64,000 nucleotides of DNA from Hortaea werneckii (taxonomy: Eukaryota; Ascomycota; Dothideomycetes; Mycosphaerellales; Teratosphaeriaceae), in assembly GCA_037044905.1 (NCBI GenBank), contig JBAOKB010000076.1, positions 1-64,000 of the forward strand. The letters are read 5' to 3'. This document shows positions 9,543-20,731 of this stretch, piece by piece (the stretch's first letter is position 1; each line of letters opens with the position of its first letter). The notes beneath the pieces are model-generated. The model saw only the letters and a program-made list of their open reading frames with translations, made no database searches and was not told where the DNA came from. Position numbers and translations under genes: made by a program.

Positions 9543-11228
9543 CTAAAAGTGCTCCTTCCAAAACTTGAACTTGACCTCACTTACTGTCGCCTCTTTACAC
9601 GCCTTATTGATATCCCTTGCGCCCACATTTGGCCCGCAGAAGTACACGCCCACCTCAGCTTTCTTCCTCTCTCCTTTCGCCAGCCCGGGTATGTAAGATT
9701 GGTTCAGAATCCCTTCTCTCATGCCCACCAGAAGACGCTTGAAGTCCGGGCGTCCAAAATTGGTTCTACTACTCAACTCCGTGAGGGGATCCTTGTCCAT
9801 CCCAACGCTGTTTAGGACAATGTTCTGAGCAGTATCGATGTCCATCTTCTGCGTCAGATAGGTGTGGATTCTCAAGAACTCAGTCTCTCCACCTTCACCG
9901 GCTGGCCCCGTCATTTGCATGCTTTGCGCCTCGAGACTGCTCAATAAAGCCTGGAACCATTCGAACGATGTAGTATCCTTACAGACCCAGATGAACTCCA
10001 CTCTCCGTAATCTCTTCGGCGGGTTTGGCGAGAGCCGCATGTGCCAGATATTTTTCAAGATGGAAGCCCAGGGCGTCACGCCGATGCCAGTACCAATCAG
10101 AACGGCAACTTCGTTCTCGAAGACATCCTCGGCCGGTGCACCATATGGGCCATCGATGCGGAGAGAAGGCATGACCTGGCCGTTCTGAAGCGCGACTTCG
10201 TACATGCCCATCGGATCCAACTCGTCATACAGTCTCTGCTGCTCCTGGCCAGCGCCCACTGCGGAGGCGAGCGCACGAGTAAAGTCGCCCACTTGCCTCA
10301 CGTGGACCGAAATGTACGGATCAAAAGGACAGCTGGTGATGGTAAAGGGGTGCCACTGCGTTGTGCTGACCTCCGGCAGGTTCAGAAAAAGCCATTGTCC
10401 AGCTTTGTAATGCATGCTTGGTTTCCTGAACTGGATCTCCACAGCGTCGTACGGATGTCTCACGACCTTGACAATCTCAGTTGGCCGCCGACTCCGTATC
10501 TCTCTGTATACTCTCTCGATCAGGTATAGCCCGCCTCCAATGAGTTCCCATCGCCACCCTTCGTAGCCGATGCAATGGGTCCAGAACTTGTGGCCTGCGA
10601 ATGGAGAAATTGCGTCCGCGGTATCGCGCACAAAGCAGCCGGTAGCATGGGTGTACATCCCGAGCAAGAAGGGGATGAACAGGTGATGAGTGTACCAAAA
10701 GGTTTCGAAGCTTTGTTGGCGAATCTTGGAGTGGGCAGTCGTGTACATGAGCAGCATGCATAACAGCATTATGTGGCCCGTCACGCCACCAGCCTGTGTG
10801 TAATGAATCTGGACCGCCGTCTCCGGACGGACCTGACTCCTCTCCACATTGAAGAAGTTGACATAATGCGATGCCACATGCACCACTGTCCAGAAGAGCA
10901 TCGCGTACGCGACCTGGCGATGGAACCACTGACTCTCATCGAGTGGCAGCCATCGAATCTTTGGTCTTATTATGCGCAGCAAATTGCGGCACATGGGTAG
11001 CAAGATCAAGAGTGTATCTGCACTCAGGCAAAGTCCAGCACCGCGGGAGAACCAGACCGAGAAGTGCAGGTCATTGAGCGCGGCGAGCTTTTGGTTGGCC
11101 GCTTGGAGATACCAGCCGTAGATGAAGAGGAAGATATGGAGCCCATGGAAGAGGGTGTAGAAGAGGAGCTTGCGGGTCGTCAGTTGTGCGCGGAGCCATG
11201 ATTTCTGGCGAGGCTGCTCTGGAGCCAT
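9543..11228 (-). CDS. noxA: NADPH oxidase A (Nox1/NoxA)
   Basis: A single 561-aa ORF from ATG at 11228 (MAPEQPRQ); an upstream in-frame extension starts only at TTG. It is a full-length member of the gp91phox-like Nox family: six transmembrane segments with heme-binding His pairs (VVHVASH, THHLF...YTHATG), the FAD-binding HPFTITSCP, and NADPH-binding GTGIGVTPW, then YFCGPN and the terminal FWKEHF. It transfers electrons from NADPH across the membrane to oxygen, making superoxide for signalling in sexual development, hyphal fusion and infection structures, together with NoxR and Rac. There is no Ca-binding EF-hand, so it is NoxA rather than NoxC. No intron is needed to keep the frame, which is somewhat unusual as many fungal noxA genes have introns. 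Confidence 0.97.
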   Translation of the reverse strand: MAPEQPRQKSWLRAQLTTRKLLFYTLFHGLHIFLFIYGWYLQAANQKLAALNDLHFSVWFSRGAGLCLSADTLLILLPMCRNLLRIIRPKIRWLPLDESQWFHRQVAYAMLFWTVVHVASHYVNFFNVERSQVRPETAVQIHYTQAGGVTGHIMLLCMLLMYTTAHSKIRQQSFETFWYTHHLFIPFLLGMYTHATGCFVRDTADAISPFAGHKFWTHCIGYEGWRWELIGGGLYLIERVYREIRSRRPTEIVKVVRHPYDAVEIQFRKPSMHYKAGQWLFLNLPEVSTTQWHPFTITSCPFDPYISVHVRQVGDFTRALASAVGAGQEQQRLYDELDPMGMYEVALQNGQVMPSLRIDGPYGAPAEDVFENEVAVLIGTGIGVTPWASILKNIWHMRLSPNPPKRLRRVEFIWVCKDTTSFEWFQALLSSLEAQSMQMTGPAGEGGETEFLRIHTYLTQKMDIDTAQNIVLNSVGMDKDPLTELSSRTNFGRPDFKRLLVGMREGILNQSYIPGLAKGERKKAEVGVYFCGPNVGARDINKACKEATVSEVKFKFWKEHF

Positions 11229-12514
11229 TTCGATGTATTTTCCCCAGGAGCTCTCCAAGATTGCAGTCTTGTCTTTTAAGTGATGGGCGAGGTGGTCAAT
11301 TTGGCCGCTGGCTTTGCGACATCATGCTCATTGCTTGTCTAGATCATTGACGTTGCCTCAAGACTTCAGTAATATTAGTAGACAGCTGTAAGTCCATTCG
11401 GCTGTCTCGAACAGGTAGTCTGATACCACGGCCTCCTTCAGAAATGAGATAGATTTACGGAATATCAGAGAACGTCCGACCTACAGTGGTAGAATAGGAA
11501 CTTGGCAGGGGCTCAACCATGACCCGTCGCGCCCGAGCCTTTCCCTCATCGTATTCGATAGACGTCGAAAGCGCCTATGCACACTTGAACCTATCGCAGT
11601 GTCACATCCAGTCTACCAGAATTGACTGGACGTGATGTGTTTGCCGGCACAAAGTGCTTGCAGCTTGGCCGATAGACTTGTGCTTTGCCGCCCACGCTAG
11701 TACTTCGGTGGCGGTAGGAGATCCCGATTGGTGCGCATTTGCAGGGCGCCTGTGTCCGGTCTTCTCGCCGCAAAGACTGCAGGGAAATGAGGAAGCATAG
11801 ATTAATTATGTTTCTGACATTTCCTATGTCCGAGAGTCACCCTAGTCGACGTGCGATCGAAAAAATTGCAGATGGATTGGAAATTCACTTCGACACTCCA
11901 GCATTCGTGAACTGGGATATCAGAATAGCGCTCGGTTACCAAAGGGCCGCTCCGCAAAATCCGGGGCTTCAGCCCAGCAAGGTCCCATCTTCCAGCCTCA
12001 TTCGCTCTACTCGGCGCTTAAGCTGCATCCCCATCTCGTCCACCGCATCGTAGCCATGCAGCCTCACACGCCTGCTCAGCACGCATCGCGCAGAGTCTAC
12101 CAATTCCGTGTCGCTTCTGCGCCCCTCTTTACGGTAAGTAGGGCTTGGGGCTAGCCAATACCCTGACGACCGAAGGGTTGGAAGAAGGCTTGGGAGAAGC
12201 CCGCCCCGCTCCCCTTCGAACGGTTAGTAGTATGTAGATATCCTCTCGCTTGTCTAGCTCCTGGCCTTGATATCACTTGCGTCTGTTCCACCTGGTCGGG
12301 CGTCTGGTCTACCACATCCATTATCCACCGTGTCTTTCCGTTGCTGGACTCTTCGAGAGAGCTGCAAACCCCCGAAGCCCGTTCTTGCTGGCTGGTATAC
12401 CCACCGTCGAGTCTGCGCCCATTCAGAACACCAGACATGAAGCTTCAATATCTGCGACGGTAGCCATACCTCTCCACTGCTTCTCCCAGGTCTTGAATCG
12501 AGTTCGCGCGTAGG
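11229..12514. other. Divergent intergenic region of noxA and the DUF7727-like gene
   Basis: This 1.3-kb region should hold the noxA promoter at its left. Open frames of about 60-116 codons occur on both strands but look non-coding (no conserved motif, biased composition). No RNA gene or mobile element was recognised. Confidence 0.4.
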
Positions 12515-13082
12515 ATGGGCAAACTGATCAAGAACCACTGGGCCCGTCTGATCATCATGACGGCCGCGTGCTGTACGTCCAGAAATGTGCCATGAGGACG
12601 TCAATCCCTTCCATCTAATCGTTCTCCCTCACAGACCAAATCGCAGCCGCACTAGAAGGCTTCTTCTGGCCTAAGATCCTCTTCGACTTCCTCACCAAGA
12701 CGCTCGATGGCGCTGTGAAGCCATACCCAGTCCTCCAAACCTTAAACCTCGTTATCGCTTTCATCTCGCTTGCCTACGAATGGCCGCTCAAGTTCGTGGC
12801 GGGGACATCATTACATAAGAGCATCGAAGCACGCATGTTGTGGTTGCCGCTGTGTAGCTTGAGTTGTGTCCTGCTATACCAAGCGACGAATCCAGGCTTG
12901 TATTATTTGATCGGAAGTGGGGTGTACTTCTGGGCGTATACGGAGGGTGAGGTAAGTAATCGATCGAGCGTGCGTAAAAGGGTTGTGGACCTGTTGGCTA
13001 ACGAGTAATCTAGGTCGTCTGTGCAGTACCATGGACGTTACCAAAGCGATCTGATAGAAAGCCTAGGGCCGAGAAGGTCTAG
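12515..13082 (+). CDS. Small conserved fungal membrane protein (DUF7727-like)
   Basis: Three exons, 12515-12572, 12635-12951 and 13014-13082, with 62-nt introns, give 147 aa beginning MGKLIKNHWARLI. There are about four hydrophobic segments and a conserved-looking end, CAVPWTLPK. I recognise it as a widespread, uncharacterised fungal family, which I believe is DUF7727. The function is unknown; a multi-pass membrane protein is the only safe statement. The middle exon was open by itself, but start and end come from splice-junction continuity (TAC split codon at the first intron). Confidence 0.85.
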
Positions 13083-13258
13083 CTATGAAATCTTTTGCAT
13101 GCAATGATGCCATTCTATTTCATTCTCATCATGAATCTATCGTGCAATCGCATGAAAGTCTTCTGTGGCATCTACGTGCTAGTCGTCAAGGGTGTCTGTG
13201 TCTTGGCTTGGGATGCCACAAGAGGTAAAGCCTTTCTTGTCACTGGTCGTATTGGTGA

Positions 13259-14322
13259 CTATTGCACTTTCAAGCCATCGATACCCTTGACGTTCTCTCG
13301 CAGGCTCTCTTCCAAGCCCACCCATCCTTGACCGAAGTGCTTCTGAAGCAAGGCCACTGCATCTTCATTGGGGATTTTGCTCAGGTCTCTACCCTCGTCT
13401 TCCGGCGGAGCTGGGAAATCGCCCTCCGGGTTGATCTTCTTAAAGATATCGATCACGTCGGCCCAGTTGAATGGTTCCGCAAAAGCAAAAATCCTTTGTC
13501 CATTGCAGTCAGGATCAATCAGAGCTGCGACGTGGAGGCGAGCGGTGTCGCGGACGTCAACGAAGTACTGTGGACCGATGAAACTCATCATGCTCGTGTC
13601 ACCTTTCCAGATCTTGATGGGAAAGCTGCCGGTACTTGTTCCCTCGCCACCGTCGAGTATAGGGCCAAAGTTGGTGTTAGGCAGCACTGCGGAAGTTTGG
13701 AAAGGCGGCTTTGTCTGTTCAATGGCCTCCCAGAAGGCCTTCTCGGCCATCGTCTTCGAAGCGCCATAGACAACGTAGCCGTTGGGGTCCGGCTGGTAAG
13801 CCATCTCGATTGCCTTTTCGTTCCAGGTGTCCTTGGACACGGTCATCTCCTTGTTCGCTTCTGGGAGAAGCACGGCAGTGGAGCTTGAGGTGTAGACTAC
13901 AGACTTGACGCTGGGCTCCTTTGAGGCAGACTTGAGAATATTCAGCGTCCCCTTCACCGTGGGAGGAATGACCTCGTCCGGGTTATTACTGAAGCTTAGA
14001 ATTGAAGCCAAGTGAGCGATGCCAGCCACCCCTTTCACAGACTCGTCGAAAGCTGTGTCGGCAATCATGTCTGGCACTTCGTACACGTCGAAGCGGTTTT
14101 CGCCGTACTTCGACCCAAAGAGCTGAAACATCCATTCCGCCTTGTCTTTTGAGCGGGTTGTACCACGGACATTGTACCTGGCGCGTGTCAGCTCAATTCG
14201 ACGACAAGGGAGTGGTGGGTGATGTACCCAGCTTGCAGAAGCTGGTCTGCGACATGAGAGGCGATGAAGCCAGTGACACCTGTCACCAGCACCGTGCTAC
14301 CTTTTGGAATTGTGGCTGCCAT
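13259..14322 (-). CDS. Extended SDR family NAD(P)-dependent reductase
   Basis: Two exons, 14322-14228 and 14177-13259, with a 50-nt intron, give 337 aa. The N-terminus has the Rossmann VLVTGVTGFIASH motif (TGxxGFI), and the catalytic YGASK (YxxxK) is present in the centre with upstream YTSSS. The protein resembles aldehyde/ketone reductases of the Gre2 and dihydroflavonol-reductase group, which use NADPH to reduce carbonyls or, in secondary metabolism, acyl intermediates. The substrate cannot be read from sequence. An in-frame ATG upstream at 14457 would add 45 residues; I prefer MAATIPKGS because the Rossmann fold starts directly after it. Confidence 0.88.
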
Positions 14323-15379
14323 GATTGAATGGACGGGGGCGTCTTCCATGTGGGTGACAACAATCAAATACAACTGGAGGTGGTATGGGAGACGTAACTT
14401 GTAGGACTCATTGCCGTATGACGCGAACCGCTTAGTCATGTGCCCGTCCGCTGCCATGCGCTGACCTCATCTCGGCCATTGATGTGAGAAAGGTGGGCTT
14501 GCAAATGGCACTTTGGAAGATTGGAGGCCCGATACATTTCATGAAACACCGACGCGAATGTCTTTACAATCACCCGGAGTTGCTAAGGTACACTCAACGA
14601 GAAACAGGAGCTGGTTGCAGGTGAGAGAGGTGCTGGTCGGAGTTGCATAAGAAACCTCCGACATCCGAAGAACGAAGCTCCGTCGGAAGCTCGGAGCCTA
14701 AGTCGCCCGCGCCGCGGTCCGCCCTCGGTTCCGCAACGCGACCACCACGCGCTCCCATGCGTTTACAGGCGTTCGACTGACTCGCTTAGACTTGCGGATG
14801 AACCCTGGGACGTCCCTATAAGTTCGGAGATCGGTTAGCTCAGAAGAGATTGTCTATATGTGGCGCCACCACCAGGCCGTCTTTGCCGCGATCATTGACG
14901 ATATCGGGCTGTGTTAACCTCACGACGATTTTGCGAATCTCGCAAACACCCTACCATCTGGACTTAAGGATGGAGCAAAAGTCGTACCTAGGTAATCCGC
15001 AAAGTCGTCATCATTGTCAATGATTCTGCTGGACAGACTTCTTCAAATAGGGCACACGCCGGTGAAGTTGAGCCTCCAGGCTGTTTTGAAACAACGGTGC
15101 CAAGCGAGCCAAGACAGACCTCCATCGACTCGGCCGGTACGCTGAAGCTCCTACGGCCCAGGCATGGATGCTCGACCGAGGCCCCTTTCATTCATGGCGT
15201 ATCTAGCTAGGCACCGATTCGACATGCATAGGAGGTAGGCAGGTAGGATTGGGATTGTCATTTCCCTCCGCGCCACTCAATCTACTATCCATGCTCTCCA
15301 TGGTCGGTCAAGTAGCTCGTCTTCTTTGTTTCTACCCCCTTCACCCTCACGCTATCTCTAGGGCGCTGTAAGAAGGTCC
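14323..15379. other. Divergent intergenic region, no gene seen
   Basis: About 1.06 kb between the reductase and the arylsulfotransferase-like gene, which diverge. It contains a GC-rich stretch near 14700-14760 but no coding or RNA signal I can support. It should hold both promoters. Confidence 0.4.
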
Positions 15380-17419
15380 ATGAGATCCATCGTGATGTGG
15401 ACTTCTAAAGCCCTGGCATACGCCTTGACAGCCAGCCTCACCCTTGCTCGCTCCCCAGTCGATCCCGAGGGCTGGGATGATGGCTCTGACCTTCACCATT
15501 TCGTGACCCGACCTGACCTAACAGCTCCGAGATACAACGTCGCCAAATATCATCCCGAATCAATCGCTCCCGGTTATTGGTTCGTCGCGCCATACTCGTC
15601 TCTATACGACCAGCCTTCATTCAACGGAAGAAAGGAGCACATCTCCGGCCAGACCGGTGCACACATCTATGATGCCGACGGCAACCTGGTATGGAGCGCG
15701 GCCAGCAAGTATCACAACCGCAACGTATTCAACCTCCAGCCGGTAAACATCAACGAAACGCATCGACTATCCTACCATCTTGCCGGCAGCGATTCCGATG
15801 ATGGCTATCCGAAGCACAGCAGCCAGGTCTTTGCGGACAATAGCTATGAAGAAGTCGGTCGCATCAATGAAGCATCAAGGGGAGGCCCGGTAGACTTCCA
15901 TGCTTTCAAAGTCCTTCCGGGAGCCGAGACCGCGCTCATAAGCAGCGAGTGGTGGGCTACAGGGAATTTGACACAGCCTGATGGACAAGATCCTACCGAG
16001 CGACCCATCCTGAACGCCGGCTTTGCGGAGGTGAAGCTGAACAATCCCGGCGAGGCTCTGTTCCAATGGGATGCTTACAACAGCGGGCTTGGCTTGGAAG
16101 AATGCTACGATGAGCACGGCCTGAACCAAAAGGAGGGTTATTGGGACTATATCCATGAGAACTCGGTAGACAAAGATTCACAAGGAGACTATTACGTCTC
16201 GGCGCGGCATACCAACACCATCTACAAGGTGTCTAAGGATGATGGACACATTGAGTGGAGATTGGGCGGGAAACGATCCGACTTCAAAGTTCTTGATCCG
16301 AAGCTTACCGTAGGTGACGAGTGTTTTCCAAACTCGCAAAGTATGACGGAGTTGGCTGATTACGCATAGTTCTATTGGCAGCACCACGTGCGCGTGCGAT
16401 CTGTCAATGCCTCTCACACGGTCCTGACTGTTTTCGACAATGCCAGCGAGGACCAAGGCCGAAACTCAAGCATTCCAGAGTCCGCGTCCGCCGCGAAAAT
16501 CATCTTGCTCGATACTATCAACATGGAGGCTTCACTGCTCCGGCACTACGACAGGCCGAATGACGGCAAGAGTCGCAAGCTCGGCAACGTCCAGCAGCTC
16601 AACGAGGGCGACATCATGCAATCTTCCATCTTTGTTGACTGGGCTCAGCAAGGCCACATCGCCGAGTACGACCCTGAGGGACGTATGGTCCTAGAGGCGC
16701 AGTTCGAGTCACCACGAATGTCTACCTACCGGGCATACAAGTTTCCATGGGTCGGTCAGCCCAAAGAGAAACCTGTCTGTAAACTTCTACCAATGAATTC
16801 CGCTCTGAAAGGACACGACGTGGCTACGGCTTTCTATGTCAGTTGGAATGGCGCCACGGAAGTCTCGACTTGGGAATTTCACGGCAGTGATGAGATGGAG
16901 GGAGAAGATTTCGAAAAGCTCGGTAGCACGCCCAAAGACGGTTTCGAAACGAGCTTAGTCGTCCCCGGTATTGCAAAATATGGCTACGCGGTTGCGCTTG
17001 ACAAGGATGGCAAGGAACTCGGCAGATCCGAGACGATGTCTCTACTTCCTCCCATGGACGAGGATCTCAAGCCTCTGAGCTCGATCACCCCTGGGATTCG
17101 CAAGTTGGTCGAACAATCCGACGACACGGCCAAGCCCTCTGGCTCGAGCGCCCAGAAGGAAGTGGCGACTGGCGGTCACAATGCCCTCGTACAGCTCCTT
17201 CTCACCGTCGGGACCTTCGCAGTTTACGCATTTGCCGCTTTCGGCGTCTACTCCCTCGTGAAGATGCTTCTACCGTTTACTGGTCGCTGGCAACATGGGT
17301 ACAAGCCTGTGCGGGAATCGAAGTATAGTGACGAACATGTCTTGGAGTCTACTGGCAGGCATCGACCAGCTGAGGACGTTGCTTACCGCATGTCTACGGA
17401 GAGTTATCGGCCGACGTAA
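15380..17419 (+). CDS. Arylsulfotransferase-family (ASST-like) membrane protein
   Basis: Two exons, 15380-16309 and 16370-17419, with a 60-nt GTAGGT...GCTGAT...CATAG intron, give about 659 aa. An N-terminal signal peptide (cleaved after about residue 23) leads to a large lumenal or extracellular beta-propeller-like domain with the family features WRLGGK and a WQHH segment right at the exon junction. Near the C-terminus lies one transmembrane helix (about residues 590-620) followed by a short cytosolic tail. Such proteins are common in filamentous fungi as the Arylsulfotran_2 family; real sulfotransferase activity has not been shown for most of them, so the biochemical role is uncertain. A shorter 29-nt intron at 16341-16369 was rejected as too small. 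Confidence 0.82.
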
Positions 17420-17538
17420 CGGAGTCAGTGCGCAGACCTAAGGTAATAGGAAATCGGGAGGCTTTGTGGCAAGTGTTGCCTCGAGGGATTTCCAATCCCC
17501 GCCTACTCGTCCTGAGAGAGCAGGTATATCCTGTACGG

Positions 17539-18237
17539 CTAAGGATCGCCTGGACGGCCACGCTTCGCATCGCCGTCCTCGGGCCTTGTGACGACCTCAG
17601 TTCTTTGGCCGCCCCCGTCCAATTCCGCGGTAGAGCCGCGAGCTTCCAATTCTTGCTGGCGACATTGTTCAGGCAGCTCGGTCAAACCCTCGTCGTCTGG
17701 AAAAGACGCAGAGACGGTTCCTACCTCCCCAGAACACGGCTTCGGGGCAGAAGAATTTTCTAAGGGCGCTGGGCGGTCTATCTCAGAGTGCCGTCTGTTC
17801 CTCCGTCTCCAGAAAAGGAACGTAAGTCCGATCAGCAAAAGATCGGCAAATGTACGGTCTATGGCGACCCCGGCTGTTTCGCCAGAGGAGAGGCGTGGAT
17901 GGGAAACAGCGCTGCAAGAATTGACGTTTTGGGGGTTCTACATACGGCCGATGAAGATGCGGACGATGGGGACGCTGTCATCGGTGTAACCGAAACCGTC
18001 GACTACACTGAATCCGTGATAGACGAAGGCTCTGACGGTGAGTCATGGTCCGAAGACCGCTATGTTATGTTCGTGGCAAGGGCTAGTCCGTCTTCCGGGG
18101 TCAATTGAGGACTCCACCCGCCACTGCGGAGGTATGATTATACTACCAAAGGACGTCACGTCCGAGTGAGATCCGAGAGAGTATGATTGAGGGCATTGCA
18201 TAATCACTCTACGCCCCCAACGGGGCACTGAGAACAT
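17539..18237 (-). pseudogene. Possible remnant of a Ser/Thr-rich single-pass membrane protein
   Basis: The minus strand here reads like pieces of the common fungal type I membrane protein design. A hydrophobic helix (LLLIGLTFLF) is followed directly by WRRRNRR and an acidic tail ending in a STAELDGG-like segment; upstream, in another frame, lies a Ser/Thr-rich exon-like piece (STVSVTPMTASPSSASSSA) ending at a perfect GTATGT donor. I could not join the two frames with a plausible acceptor, and a TAG lies just upstream of the Ser/Thr part, so it may be decayed or I may be missing a splice site. Function unknown. Confidence 0.3.
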
Positions 18238-18263
18238 CGTTTGCTCCTTCCCTCTATATCAAT

Positions 18264-19667
18264 CTACGAACCACCTAGCATCTTCGCCACCCACGGCTTC
18301 CACCATTTCTCAATACCCTGCTTAAAAGCCCAGCCGTCCCACTCATAGTTCGTCAAAGCCCACGTATCCGCCACACCCTGCGCTCCCGATCGAATTCGAT
18401 ACGAGCCCGCCAAACTCCACATGGCCCAGCTGACATTGTGCTCGGTAGTGAACTCGCGGATACAAGTCTGCAAAGTATCATTGAACAAATTCTGATCCTG
18501 CGCAGAGCCGAACTCGCTCAGGACGACTGGTGTCTGGCGCACCGCTTCAGTACATCCACCAGTACGGTTGCAAGCGCCAGGTTTGTCGATGCCGAGCGCG
18601 TTGAAGCCTTTCTGGTAGAACTCGGCTTTGACGATGGGACAGCTGCCCGTGTCGAGGTTCTCGGACATGGCGTACAGGTGCAAGACGTAAACTACCTTGT
18701 CAGCCCAGGGATGCGCTCCCAGGTCGAAGACGATGGGCTCGCGGCGATAGGCATCCCTTATAGCGTCGCATTTGTAGCACGGCGCCGTGTTAAGGTTGAG
18801 GCCGGTTGTGAGCGCTGAGAGATCCTGGTCATATTGCATGCCTGACCAAGTAATGAGGATGTCGGGGTTCACATCGTAGATAGCATCAGTGGCCGCGGTC
18901 AAGTTGCCGACTAGAGACACCCAGTTGTAGCCGTAGGTCTCGGTCGGTGCGGAGGCGTTTATGGGTCGACGCAACTCATTCCGCAATGACATCGAGACGA
19001 CGTTCTCATGGCCCTTGGCCCAGTCAGCGACGTATCTGAGCGCACGGTGCCAGTTGTCGACAGGGAAGTTGTAGTCGTCGAACCAAGCGTTTCCATCTGT
19101 GTTGTTGCAACACCATTGAGCCTTCCCCACATGGACGTCTGGGTGAACGTAGATATGTCTCTTCGCAGCGGCTTCTGCAATGGCGTCCCAGACTTCAAAT
19201 CTAGTCGTGTCCTTAGTCCAGCCCGGATTCTTCGCCACCATCTCCCGGGTGACTTTAGTTCCATTTGCGTAGCCTAGGCCGTTGATCATGGCAATATCGA
19301 GCGGGACATCGTTCCCATCGCTCGCATAGATTTGATCTACCATCTCGACGGCGTACGTCAGACGGATGAAATTGAAACCGACGCTCTGTATCATGTCGAG
19401 TATCTCGTCGACACTGGACCATTCCAGGCCTTCGGGTACCATAGTCTCACCACTTCCAGGCCAGTTTACACCGGCCCAAGTGACCACATCGCCATTGGTG
19501 TTGACAATGTCCCGACCGCGAGTGGAGAGTGGTCCATACGGCCAAGATGTCTCGTTGGACTGCCGCTTTGAGAATTCCGGACGCCAATGGTGTTCCTCGC
19601 CAAAAGGAACACTCGAGGCGGAGATCGTAGTAGTGATTCCAAGGAGAGTTGCAAAAGTGCACTTCAT
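18264..19667 (-). CDS. Secreted glycoside hydrolase family 5 (cellulase-fold) enzyme
   Basis: Single exon, 467 aa from ATG at 19667 (MKCTFATLLG), with a signal peptide. GH5 features are clear: a GVNWPGSGE entry strand, the acid/base Glu in MSLRNEL and the nucleophile Glu in VVLSEFGS. There are several N-glycosylation sites (e.g. NNTDGN, NASAP, NLTAAT) and many Cys residues, as expected for an extracellular enzyme. It probably hydrolyses a beta-linked plant or fungal cell-wall glucan or mannan; the exact substrate is not clear. The longer reading begins with TTG and was rejected. Confidence 0.9.
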   Translation of the reverse strand: MKCTFATLLGITTTISASSVPFGEEHHWRPEFSKRQSNETSWPYGPLSTRGRDIVNTNGDVVTWAGVNWPGSGETMVPEGLEWSSVDEILDMIQSVGFNFIRLTYAVEMVDQIYASDGNDVPLDIAMINGLGYANGTKVTREMVAKNPGWTKDTTRFEVWDAIAEAAAKRHIYVHPDVHVGKAQWCCNNTDGNAWFDDYNFPVDNWHRALRYVADWAKGHENVVSMSLRNELRRPINASAPTETYGYNWVSLVGNLTAATDAIYDVNPDILITWSGMQYDQDLSALTTGLNLNTAPCYKCDAIRDAYRREPIVFDLGAHPWADKVVYVLHLYAMSENLDTGSCPIVKAEFYQKGFNALGIDKPGACNRTGGCTEAVRQTPVVLSEFGSAQDQNLFNDTLQTCIREFTTEHNVSWAMWSLAGSYRIRSGAQGVADTWALTNYEWDGWAFKQGIEKWWKPWVAKMLGGS

Positions 19668-20146
19668 GGCTGGCACTTGATCGGTATGTTGCGATTGCAA
19701 AGAAGGACACGCTTTGCAATCGAAGAGTAGGGTCGGGGAACTACGACAGACTACTCAGGCTATTCTTTAACCGAGCAGACCCATCGGTATATGAAGCTCT
19801 CCAGGTATGGACTACGTCGGCTCCACATGGGGCAAGGATACGAGAGCGGGGAGGCTTGGCTTGAACTCTCCAGCTTGTCCGGGACAATTCTGTCCGTCAG
19901 TAGCATGCACTGTACAGCTCATAGTTCTTGCGTCAAGTGTCCTTGAATGCTTTTCGATAGAACGGAGTGAGATGTCAGTAGGAGTGATTGCCTCCCAGAA
20001 ATCCATTGATACAAACTGCTTTGAGGACAATCAAACGATTCTGGCTAACTATCCCCCCCATGGCATTTCCCTCTTGTTCACCATCTGGGTACCGCACATC
20101 TGCAAGTACACATGCTCTTGTCTTGGTGCCCAAAGCTTTCAACGTC
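19668..20146. other. Intergenic region upstream of the GH5 gene
   Basis: No gene seen. An 18-nt word at about 19744-19761 (ACGACAGACTACTCAGGC) recurs at about 21496-21513 inside the duplicated region to the right, hinting that older duplication may reach here. Confidence 0.3.
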
Positions 20147-20731
20147 TCAGCTTGCCAAGAGGCAAACGCCTCCAAAAAGGACCCCTAGCATTGTTAGAAG
20201 GACAGATACTAGAAGGCTGCTAGCAAGGGGTTGCGAGGTAGCCCCTCCCGAATAGGGTTCGGGAGCTCTGGTAGAAGCAGCTGTGATATCTGACATCGAA
20301 GCTGTCGTGTATGGGAAAGCCGGCGCTACGCTTGACGAGGTAGACGGCCCGGGGCTGCCCAGAGCTGAAAGATGTGAAGTACTGGGCATCAATGAGCCTG
20401 GTACGAGATAGTTGGACGATGAGGTCGCACCGAGGCCTCCTACGCGGGAGTTGGACAAGGTCGCAGCGAGGCCTCCTACGGGGTAATTGTACGATGAGGT
20501 CGAACCGAAGCCATAGTAGTAATCGTCCCCCGAACTTGATTCCGACGTGTCGGAATCAGAGCTGACACCGTCGCTGACACCGTCTAAGACGCCTTCGATC
20601 GTATCCTGCACATCTTCCGGTTTGGGCCTGACGAATGCTTCGACATGAAGTGTACGCTTCAGATGTTGTTGCTGAGTTGCGGAGACCAGGATTGTACCGA
20701 CGAGAAGGAGGGTCAGTAGATGGCTCGCCAT
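20147..20731 (-). CDS. Ser-rich GPI-anchored-type secreted protein, short paralogue
   Basis: Single exon of 194 aa from the ATG at 20731 (MASHLLTLLL); an ATG 18 bases upstream is also possible. It has a signal peptide, a long Ser/Gly/Tyr-rich middle with two VGGL-type repeats, and a hydrophobic C-terminus preceded by small residues, as in a GPI-anchor signal. It is a paralogue of the neighbouring gene at 21742-22422: signal peptide, QQ-KR-HVE motif, DSDTSxSS block and C-terminal tail line up, but the 8-Cys domain of the paralogue is missing. It is probably cell-wall bound; function unknown. Confidence 0.7.
   Translation of the reverse strand: MASHLLTLLLVGTILVSATQQQHLKRTLHVEAFVRPKPEDVQDTIEGVLDGVSDGVSSDSDTSESSSGDDYYYGFGSTSSYNYPVGGLAATLSNSRVGGLGATSSSNYLVPGSLMPSTSHLSALGSPGPSTSSSVAPAFPYTTASMSDITAASTRAPEPYSGGATSQPLASSLLVSVLLTMLGVLFGGVCLLAS

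Noticed and set aside
16341..16369. 29-nt intron in the arylsulfotransferase-like gene
   Set aside because: It is below the usual minimum size; a 60-nt intron with GTAGGT donor to the same acceptor restores the family sequence.
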